A stretch of DNA of 64,000 bases, taken from NCBI GenBank assembly GCA_024401095.1, contig JAKSLR010000003.1:52303-116302 (forward strand), read 5' to 3'. Position 1 is the first letter of the stretch. Each line of letters begins with the position of its first letter. Positions 16,311 through 22,099 of the stretch are shown in pieces. Origin of the DNA: Bacteroidaceae bacterium (GTDB lineage Bacteria; Bacteroidota; Bacteroidia; Bacteroidales; Bacteroidaceae). The notes below the pieces were generated by a model, which made no database searches, was not told the origin of the DNA, and worked only from the letters and a program-made list of their open reading frames with translations. The translations under genes and the position numbers were made by a program.

Positions 16311-16469
16311 AGAAAGCTTTTTGAGATAATACAGTTTTTCTTTAAACATTTGGCACACATTCTCTTTTGTGTCTGTGTTTCTTTCTGTTATAAAATACAC
16401 TTTAGGTGTCAAAAAGCCTTTTTTGGAGTGCTAAAAACATCATGTGGCATATTATGGCACTTTTTGAAA

Positions 16470-16484
16470 CCGACTAATCAGTCC
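16470..16484. promoter_or_regulatory. Candidate operator CCGACTAATCAGTCC
   Basis: Imperfect palindrome (GACT/AGTC arms) 8 bases upstream of the -7 element TACTTTTG (16493-16500). It is related to the better palindromes at 17517-17532 and 22025-22038, which lie upstream of P5 and P6. Confidence 0.5.
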
Positions 16485-16492
16485 TAAATGTT

Positions 16493-16500
16493 TACTTTTG
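16493..16500 (+). promoter_or_regulatory. -7 element of the 16534 gene
   Basis: TACTTTTG, 33 bases before ATG 16534. Confidence 0.75.
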
Positions 16501-16533
16501 CTGTAGAATCAATTATGGCATTATTATATAGGT

Positions 16534-16935
16534 ATGGAAACACAAAACACAGACATAAAAGAAAAGAAAGAACCCTTCTTGTCACAGAAGCATAGGTGTT
16601 TTCTGGAATTATCCAAGGATTACCAGAATATGATCTGTTCGGTGATTACCGATTTTCAGGAGAAGCAGTTCGGGCAAAGTTTACCTATTCAGATGAAGAA
16701 AGAATTGCTCCGTAGTTTAGGCTTTTCCCCTAATCTAGCTCGTATGGTTGTCGATGAAAGTGTGGTAGGCGTGTCCACCATGTTTCATTGCCTGGATCTT
16801 TTCGAAGACATCTTGAATCTCTACGATGAGGAGATGGAATATCCTGGCCGCGAGGAACTGTTGGCCCGCAAGAGTGCATTCATCAAGAAATACGTGATTC
16901 GTATAGATATGAAAAAACCTATTGTTCAGAAGTAG
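16534..16935 (+). CDS. Small paralogous protein A of unknown function
   Basis: 133 residues, predicted mostly helical, no signal peptide or membrane segment. It is clearly paralogous to the product of the convergent gene 16936-17316: shared 'KKELLR..G.S.xLAR', 'MxHCLDxFExxLNLYD' and an identical C-terminus KPIVQK. I do not recognise the family. One conserved Cys lies in a HCLD motif. Since it sits between radical SAM enzyme 3 and precursor P5, and shares an operator-like palindrome with P5 and P6, it may act in the same system, for instance as a regulator or immunity-type protein. Confidence 0.75.
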   Translation: METQNTDIKEKKEPFLSQKHRCFLELSKDYQNMICSVITDFQEKQFGQSLPIQMKKELLRSLGFSPNLARMVVDESVVGVSTMFHCLDLFEDILNLYDEEMEYPGREELLARKSAFIKKYVIRIDMKKPIVQK

Positions 16936-16956
16936 TTATTTCTGAACAATAGGTTT
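16915..16956. terminator. 17-bp inverted repeat spanning both C-termini of the convergent paralogues
   Basis: AAACCTATTGTTCAGAA (16915-16931) and its exact complement (16940-16956) flank an 8-base loop. Each arm codes for the KPIVQK end of one of the two proteins. It can form a hairpin in both transcripts and may serve as a terminator, but it lacks a long T run. Confidence 0.75.
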
Positions 16957-17316
16957 CAGTAGGTCTATTCCCACTACATAGCGTTTAAAGAAATAGTTTT
17001 TGCGTTTCAGTAGGGTGCCACGTTCTGTGGCCGTGCGTGCTGGGTCATACAGGTTCAGCACATTCTCGAAAATATCCAGACAGTGCATCATGGAGTTTGA
17101 TTCTGTAACCGTTCCTTCCATGATTTTCCGGGCCAGATCGGCCGACATGCCGAAGTTTCTCAGGAGCTCCTTCTTGATGACCACCGGTTTCTCTTGTTGG
17201 AATTCCCGCCTGTGGTGCTCACGAATTACCTCAATGATTTTGTCCTGGTAGTCTTGAGCCAGTTTGTCGAAGTATTGCTTTTTTGATGTAGTCAGGTTTT
17301 CTTCCATTAGTTTCAC
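16936..17316 (-). CDS. Small paralogous protein B of unknown function
   Basis: 126 residues (or 123 if it starts at the second ATG, 17307, which suits the transcription start better). It is a paralogue of the 16534 product with the same HCLD motif and KPIVQK end. The two stop codons are adjacent (16935/16936). It is predicted soluble and helical. The family is unknown to me. Its promoter region carries the palindromic site B. Confidence 0.75.
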   Translation of the reverse strand: MKLMEENLTTSKKQYFDKLAQDYQDKIIEVIREHHRREFQQEKPVVIKKELLRNFGMSADLARKIMEGTVTESNSMMHCLDIFENVLNLYDPARTATERGTLLKRKNYFFKRYVVGIDLLKPIVQK

Positions 17317-17330
17317 ACACTTTTCTAATG

Positions 17331-17338
17331 CAAAATTA
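17331..17338 (-). promoter_or_regulatory. -7 element of paralogue B
   Basis: Minus strand TAATTTTG (TAnnTTTG), just upstream of the start at 17316/17307. Confidence 0.7.
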
Positions 17339-17363
17339 CGTATTTTGCAAGAAAAAGCGTATA

Positions 17364-17376
17364 GACGTTTTCGTCG
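17364..17376. promoter_or_regulatory. Palindrome GACGTTTTCGTCG (site B)
   Basis: Reverse complement CGACGAAAACGTC, identical to site A at 15095. It lies about 26 bases upstream of the paralogue B -7 element, at the position of the -33 region, so a bound protein would affect transcription. Confidence 0.5.
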
Positions 17377-17398
17377 AAATTCGCTTTGTTAAGATTCT

Positions 17399-17470
17399 TT
17401 AACAAAACGGCCATTTTTCTGCTTTTTCTGTTTGATTTGTGATATTTTCTATAATGTTTTTCTCTTCCAT
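17399..17470 (-). CDS. Possible 23-residue peptide ending in WPFC
   Basis: ATG at 17470, TAA at 17401-17399. The peptide starts MEEKNIIENITN and ends EKWPFC: acidic/Asn-rich, with a single C-terminal Cys. It sits in the 315-bp gap between paralogue B and P5, 47 bases from the palindrome at 17517. No TAnnTTTG promoter was found for it. It may be a small signalling or precursor peptide, or chance. Confidence 0.25.
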   Translation of the reverse strand: MEEKNIIENITNQTEKAEKWPFC

Positions 17471-17516
17471 ATATATTTTTTTTTGAATTAAACGCCTTAA
17501 TTTGTTGAAAATCAAA

Positions 17517-17532
17517 CCGACTAAATAGTCGG
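17517..17532. promoter_or_regulatory. Candidate operator CCGACTAAATAGTCGG upstream of P5
   Basis: 7-bp arms CCGACTA/TAGTCGG around AA, 55 bases upstream of the P5 -7 element. Related sites lie upstream of P6 (22025) and of the 16534 gene (16470). Confidence 0.6.
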
Positions 17533-17587
17533 TGGTTGAAATGCTAGTTTTATGATTTGTTATGCCTTTTTTATCGTAGATAACCCT

Positions 17588-17595
17588 TAACTTTG
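17588..17595 (+). promoter_or_regulatory. -7 element of P5
   Basis: TAACTTTG matches TAnnTTTG, 37 bases before ATG 17633. Confidence 0.7.
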
Positions 17596-17632
17596 TTGCA
17601 AAATACAAAAATCACATTATAAATTACTGATT

Positions 17633-18031
17633 ATGAAAACAAAAAAGAACTATGTTTCTCCAAAATGCTTGGTTGAAGAATTTGTTGCTAACGAATATGT
17701 TGCTGTGTGTGATCCAAAATATAAAGATGAATGGATTATACAGCCTGGTTTTAAACCAGTAAATCCAAATACAAAATTTGCTTTGGATTTAAATAATGAT
17801 GGTTATATTTCTGAAACAGAACTTAATGACGCAAGAACAAGTAATAATTCTGGTAGTACTTCTGACACATATTATGGAAAATATAATGCAAAAATTATCC
17901 AAGGAAATGGAAGCAATAAGCATGTTTTACCGGGAGACGAAGGTTGGTATGAGTTGCTGAGAATGCAAAATGATCAACAGTGGATTTGCTATGATCCTGG
18001 TGCTTCTATTCAAGTTAGAAACTTTTCATAA
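17633..18031 (+). CDS. P5: diverged candidate precursor
   Basis: 132 residues. The leader MKTKKNYVSPKCLVEEFVAN, followed by EYVAVCD, keeps the YV-x-P, EEF-x-AN-x-YVA-x-C skeleton of P1-P4 but differs at DNA level. The core has one textbook EF-hand/dockerin-type loop, DLNNDGYISETE, a TYYGKY segment, a second Cys in WICYDPG, and ends in RNFS, again with a C-terminal Ser. It lacks the CDAP and HPCG boxes of P1-P4. It is followed by a terminator and the TPR/AraC regulator gene. Confidence 0.65.
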   Translation: MKTKKNYVSPKCLVEEFVANEYVAVCDPKYKDEWIIQPGFKPVNPNTKFALDLNNDGYISETELNDARTSNNSGSTSDTYYGKYNAKIIQGNGSNKHVLPGDEGWYELLRMQNDQQWICYDPGASIQVRNFS

Positions 18032-18045
18032 AATACAGAATAATT

Positions 18046-18070
18046 AAAAAGGCCAATTGGCCTTTTTTTT
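18046..18070 (+). terminator. Terminator after P5
   Basis: AAAGGCCAATTGGCCTTT is a perfect palindrome followed by a T run. Confidence 0.9.
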
Positions 18071-18086
18071 ATTCCCATAAATTCAT

Positions 18087-18094
18087 TACATTTG
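18087..18094 (+). promoter_or_regulatory. -7 element of the TPR/AraC regulator gene
   Basis: TACATTTG (TAnnTTTG). The predicted transcription start near 18101 makes ATG 18103 almost leaderless and favours GTG 18127. Confidence 0.7.
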
Positions 18095-18126
18095 TACCCG
18101 TAATGGCATTATTTATTAGGGAAAGG

Positions 18127-19863
18127 GTGAAATGCATCTGTTTCACCGCGATTATGGTATGTATGTTTGTTTCTTGCACTCGGCAGGGAACAGGTAGTTC
18201 TTTGTCCGATTACCATGCGCTTTTGGCTGAAGAATTGACGGAGGAAGAAAACATTCATAATCCGGAGAGGCTGATTCAGATTATTACGGATTTAAGTATG
18301 AGTGGTTCTCTTACTACTGAGGAAGCTGCCTATCAGCGTGCCATGATTCATTTCGATGTGGCTATGAATCCTATCAAGGCGGCTCCTGAGTGTTTCTCTA
18401 TTCTGGATTCCCGTTTCATTCGCAGGAACGTGCAGGCTCACATGCATGTGTACGAAATTCTGGCTCAATACTATCATCTGGTAAAACAGTACAAGCTGTC
18501 CATGGAATATGCCCTGAAAGGCCAGCGCATGGCCCAGGAGCAGAATGACTCCGTGATGTATGCCATGTTCAGCTATAACCTGCTGGAAGCACAGATAGAT
18601 TTAGGTTCTGGCTATTATTACGATGAGCTGGAAGAGCTGATACCGGTGCTGGAATCTTCGTCGGAACGTTTTGTACAGGAAGCTCTGGTTCGCATCTATT
18701 CCGATGAGATTGGAGATCAGTGGGATGTAGAAAACTATGATGAGATTATAGATTATGGCACCCGATGTCTGGCTGTGCTCGATAAGCTGGGCAAGACGCA
18801 GATGCTGGATGAACTGCGAGCCAAGGTGGCTGCAGTCATGGCTCGTTCTTATGTGGCTATGGGTGAGCCAGAAAAAGCACAGGAGGTCTTTGAACAGGCG
18901 TTGCATACAGATTTGGTCAAGACACGTCCAGGATGTTTTAACCTTTTGGGCTATTATCTGGATACAGATCAGCTGCAAAAGATACCAGAACTTTTGAATG
19001 CTCCTGAAGACATGAGCCGGCTCGATAAATATACGTGGGCAAACATGGCTTTGCTCACGGATCTTCAGGCTTATTATGAAAGGGTAGGGCAGACCCGCCT
19101 TGTGGAACAGACCGGTATGCAGATGGATGTGGTGCGAGACAGTATCGTTCATCGTGAACATCATCTGGAGGTAGAGAAAGCTACCATTATGAGTGAGATG
19201 AAGGTAGACGAAGTGCAGCGTGAACTTTCTACCATGCAGCTATACCAGCAATATCTCATTGGGGTGCTCATTGTACTCTTGTTGGTCACCGTTTACTTTG
19301 CCTGGTCATTCTTCAGACAGAAGAAGGAGAGGAACCGCAAGATTGTGGAGCTGAACAATACGCTTGATTATTTATACCCTGTCCGTCCGGGAGCAGAGGA
19401 ACAGAAGCTTGCCGATGTACCAATACCGGCAGAGGAATTGACGCCTCAGGAGGAACAGGAAGTAGATGAAGAAACGCTTCAGGATGTGCTCCAGCGCATG
19501 AACGAGCTTATTGTCAATGAGAAGCTTTATTTAAATGAAAATATTACGCGTGAGGACATGGCACGTAGGCTGCATGTAGATAAGGCTATTCTCATCCAGA
19601 GTTTCAGAAAATTCCTGAACGACTGTACCATGCCAACGCTTTTGAACAAATACCGTGTGAAGCAGGCCATCGTCCTCATGAAATCGCAGCCCAACTACAC
19701 CGTGCAGGCCATAGCCGAGGATTCTGGTTTTTCAAATGTTCGCAAGTTCTACCGCATCTTTAAAGATGAAATGGGCATGACCCCAACAGAGTACCGTGAA
19801 GCCATGGAAAGTGGTGAAGGCTCTGTTCTCCCCCCCCCCCCTTATATAAGCACAAATAATTAA
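18127..19863 (+). CDS. Transmembrane TPR-sensor / AraC-type transcriptional regulator
   Basis: About 578 residues from GTG 18127; from that start the N-terminus is a neat lipoprotein-like signal with a Cys in FVSC. ATG 18103 would give 586 residues. The periplasmic part (to about residue 370) is built of TPR-like helices. One membrane span (LIGVLIVLLLVTVYFAWSF) follows, then a coiled linker and a C-terminal AraC-type double helix-turn-helix (AIAEDSGFSNVRKFYRIFKD, MTPTEYREAM). This architecture is a one-component membrane regulator common in Bacteroidetes. It stands between P5 and P6 and is a good candidate to control the precursor genes. A run of 12 C residues sits 8 codons before the stop. 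Confidence 0.9.
   Translation: MKCICFTAIMVCMFVSCTRQGTGSSLSDYHALLAEELTEEENIHNPERLIQIITDLSMSGSLTTEEAAYQRAMIHFDVAMNPIKAAPECFSILDSRFIRRNVQAHMHVYEILAQYYHLVKQYKLSMEYALKGQRMAQEQNDSVMYAMFSYNLLEAQIDLGSGYYYDELEELIPVLESSSERFVQEALVRIYSDEIGDQWDVENYDEIIDYGTRCLAVLDKLGKTQMLDELRAKVAAVMARSYVAMGEPEKAQEVFEQALHTDLVKTRPGCFNLLGYYLDTDQLQKIPELLNAPEDMSRLDKYTWANMALLTDLQAYYERVGQTRLVEQTGMQMDVVRDSIVHREHHLEVEKATIMSEMKVDEVQRELSTMQLYQQYLIGVLIVLLLVTVYFAWSFFRQKKERNRKIVELNNTLDYLYPVRPGAEEQKLADVPIPAEELTPQEEQEVDEETLQDVLQRMNELIVNEKLYLNENITREDMARRLHVDKAILIQSFRKFLNDCTMPTLLNKYRVKQAIVLMKSQPNYTVQAIAEDSGFSNVRKFYRIFKDEMGMTPTEYREAMESGEGSVLPPPPYISTNN
19830..19841 (+). repeat. C12 homopolymer tract near the 3' end of the regulator gene
   Basis: Twelve consecutive C residues code for the Pro run before YISTNN. 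Loss of one C gives a slightly shorter tail, gain of one gives a tail of about the same length, so slippage changes only the last residues. Confidence 0.9.
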
Positions 19864-19912
19864 TAATCAGTTTATTATGTGGGGCTGCGGGCTTGTACTT
19901 AATGCAGGCAAG

Positions 19913-20914
19913 TTAATTCATTTTCTTTATTTCAACTCTAGGAACACTTGAGCTCTTTTTGTTAATTTCCAAGTGTATTCTTGTACTAGAGATGCCTTCA
20001 TTTACCAGCCAATTCTTAATAAACTCTGCTCTGTCTTGCGCCAGAGAGTTTGGTGATTTTACGTCAGAATAACCTTCCAGGGTAATCTGGAGTTGAGGAT
20101 TATCTTGCAGGAATTTCTTTAAAACCTTTAGTTTCAAGAATTCGGTGTTCAGCAGCTTATCTGTAGTCTGTTCAAAAAAGAAAATTTCAGGAAACTGTTC
20201 GTCATTTTCTTCGGCCTTCTGCATGACTTCTGTCTTAGCATTCAGACCTTTGTTTCGGGATTTTGCGTGAAGTTTTGGTCCTAGGGCAACACTCATGCGT
20301 ACCCCTTTGTCTATGATAAGGTTAGGGTGCTTATCGTCGAACAGATCCATGTTGTTTCCTGTAGCATAGGTAATACCGCCATAGAGACCTACACGTACCA
20401 AGTCTTTAATGGTGTATGAAAAATTCATCAGTGCACCGGCAGTGAGTCTAGTTTTTGAATTACCGTTTAAACGATAGGCATCTTTCAAGGAAACTACACC
20501 CAGATTGCTCTGGGTCAGTGCCAGGCCCATTTTTGGAGAAACTTCAAGAGAAAAAGGAGTGTCTTTCTTTAAGAAAAAGTGTAAAGCATCAAAGTTTCCT
20601 GCAAATCCCACTTCCTTGTAATCCACGTCGGACAATAATAAGGCATCCTTATCCAGCTTGTTATGGAGAGAGTGATTGGCCGGAAGTCTGTAATCCATAT
20701 ATCCCATTCTTCCGAACATCTCCAGAGAGAGGAACGAATTGAATCGATAGCCACCAAAGACTCCACCTACCAGGTGTCCCTTTACCTTATAGTAGGTTTC
20801 TGGCTGTGAAATCTCACCACCCACATACCATTTTCTGTCTTGGGCAAATAGGGAAATGGTGGAAATGAAAAACAGTACAGTGGCTGTAAAGAAGAATCTT
20901 GTGCTTTTACTCAT
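19913..20914 (-). CDS. OmpA-family outer-membrane protein
   Basis: 333 residues. Signal peptide MSKSTRFFFTATVLFFISTI ending at LFAQ, beta-barrel to about residue 215, a linker, and an OmpA-like C-terminal domain (LEGYSDVKSPNSLAQDRAEFI). The invariant Asp and Arg of the peptidoglycan-binding site are present in recognisable form, though the end is short. It is convergent with the regulator gene; no clear TAnnTTTG element was found. It may be part of the surface machinery of the island or an unrelated porin. Confidence 0.85.
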   Translation of the reverse strand: MSKSTRFFFTATVLFFISTISLFAQDRKWYVGGEISQPETYYKVKGHLVGGVFGGYRFNSFLSLEMFGRMGYMDYRLPANHSLHNKLDKDALLLSDVDYKEVGFAGNFDALHFFLKKDTPFSLEVSPKMGLALTQSNLGVVSLKDAYRLNGNSKTRLTAGALMNFSYTIKDLVRVGLYGGITYATGNNMDLFDDKHPNLIIDKGVRMSVALGPKLHAKSRNKGLNAKTEVMQKAEENDEQFPEIFFFEQTTDKLLNTEFLKLKVLKKFLQDNPQLQITLEGYSDVKSPNSLAQDRAEFIKNWLVNEGISSTRIHLEINKKSSSVPRVEIKKMN

Positions 20915-21102
20915 ACTCCGTATAATTTGCGTGCAAATTTCGGAATACTATTTGAGATTTACAAGTTCTTTATGTTTTTTTTATGTGTATTCACTTTTCT
21001 AATAGTCCGTATTATGAACAGTTTTTGGAGATGGCTCTTAGCAATAATCACCTCGTTATTTTTGGAGATTTCTAGAAAAGAGCTTATATTTGCAAGTGGA
21101 AA

Positions 21103-21348
21103 ATGGCTAAGAAGAAAATTAATTCCGAATTACCCACTCAAGAACTTTCAAAGACACGCCATGAATTGTTGTCAAAGTTCTTTTATGATTTGTCAAAAAT
21201 CATATTTACGACGATGGTCGTAGGACAGGTCTTGATTTTAAGAGAAAATCTGGATGATCTGTATGTGAGATTAACGTTAGTTTTTGGTATTATTCTTGCA
21301 ATTCTGTTTGCAATAATAGCCAATAGTTTATTATCAGAAAGCGATTAA
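21103..21348 (+). CDS. Small membrane protein, DUF6722-like
   Basis: 81 residues with two predicted membrane segments (IIFTTMVVGQVLIL and LVFGIILAILFAIIANSLL) and a charged N-terminus. It resembles small DUF6722-type proteins common in Bacteroidales, function unknown. It is followed after 5 bases by a 34-residue membrane peptide gene. Confidence 0.7.
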   Translation: MAKKKINSELPTQELSKTRHELLSKFFYDLSKIIFTTMVVGQVLILRENLDDLYVRLTLVFGIILAILFAIIANSLLSESD

Positions 21349-21353
21349 CTATT

Positions 21354-21458
21354 ATGGAGAATATACTATTCATGTATGTTATCCTCTGTGTTTTAGCTGG
21401 AGGATTCTTGTTTTGGTTGCAGACTCCGATGGGGAAAAAGTGGAAGAAGAACTTGTAG
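21354..21458 (+). CDS. 34-residue single-span membrane peptide
   Basis: ATG 21354 to TAG 21458. It has a hydrophobic span (ILFMYVILCVLAGGFLFWL) and a basic end (GKKWKKNL). It lies 5 bases after the DUF6722-like gene and before a strong terminator, which supports a two-gene operon. Function unknown. Confidence 0.6.
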   Translation: MENILFMYVILCVLAGGFLFWLQTPMGKKWKKNL

Positions 21459-21477
21459 TTTATATCTTCTGGAAATG

Positions 21478-21514
21478 CTCCCCAGCATTCAGTGATAGGA
21501 CTGATGCTGGGGAG
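21478..21514. terminator. Bidirectional terminator
   Basis: CTCCCCAGCAT and ATGCTGGGGAG form an 11-bp stem between the small membrane peptide genes and the end of P6. Confidence 0.85.
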
Positions 21515-21538
21515 TATTGTTTAAAAATATAAATTCTT

Positions 21539-21958
21539 CTAAGAACGGTTTGGGTGTCCCGGTGCTAAATATGGAGCTTGTGTGGAACCATATATTTTTG
21601 AACCGTTGTTTACGATGTATAAGCCAGGGTTGATTGGTGAGAAAACCGAAGTATTACTATAACTTTCCCCTCCTTTTGATAGATATTGGAATATATAAAC
21701 AATCCATCCTACAATGCTTGAAGGCTGGTTCACGCCTTTATAAAAATTACCTTGGGAAATAGTCGGTTTTGTTTTAGCCTTGAACTCTATTTCTTTATCC
21801 GATCCGTTTTTGTAGTCTTCATTTTTGTCGTATTTCCCGTTGTCATTGTCGTCATGAAACCAGCCACTAATGTTGCAGTTCATGACATAACAGGCAGAAA
21901 CATAGTCATTGGATATAAACTCCTCTGCATACATGCAAGGCTTTACATACTTTTTCAT
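21539..21958 (-). CDS. P6: diverged candidate precursor
   Basis: 139 residues. Leader MKKYVKPCMYAEEFISNDYV, then SACYV, keeps the YVKP, EEF, N-x-YV-x-x-C skeleton. There is a Cys in MNCN, an EF-hand/dockerin-like loop DDNDNGKYDKNE early in the core, and a Gly/Pro/Ser-rich C-terminal half with a hydrophobic WIVYIFQYL stretch. It ends in GHPNRS, again with a C-terminal Ser. It has its own TAnnTTTG promoter and a CGACTA-type palindrome upstream. No radical SAM gene is adjacent. Confidence 0.6.
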   Translation of the reverse strand: MKKYVKPCMYAEEFISNDYVSACYVMNCNISGWFHDDNDNGKYDKNEDYKNGSDKEIEFKAKTKPTISQGNFYKGVNQPSSIVGWIVYIFQYLSKGGESYSNTSVFSPINPGLYIVNNGSKIYGSTQAPYLAPGHPNRS

Positions 21959-21985
21959 ACTCGTCCTAATTTTATTTGTTTGTCA

Positions 21986-21993
21986 CAAAAGTA
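21986..21993 (-). promoter_or_regulatory. -7 element of P6
   Basis: Minus strand TACTTTTG, 27 bases before ATG 21958. Confidence 0.7.
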
Positions 21994-22024
21994 GGGCGAA
22001 TCAAGGAAGAAAAAGCAATCAAAG

Positions 22025-22038
22025 CGACTAATTAGTCG
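22025..22038. promoter_or_regulatory. Candidate operator CGACTAATTAGTCG upstream of P6
   Basis: Perfect 14-bp palindrome, 31 bases upstream of the P6 -7 element, related to the sites at 17517 and 16470. Confidence 0.6.
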
Positions 22039-22099
22039 GCTTAAAACGTAAATTTTACCTTTTGAATGGAATTTGAAGTAAAATTATCCCTCAGAAGAA

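Noticed and set aside
7460..21958. Ordinary secreted proteins with signal peptides for P1-P6
   Set aside because: The conserved N-terminus is charged and amphipathic (YVKP, EEF) without a hydrophobic core, so it is not a Sec signal.
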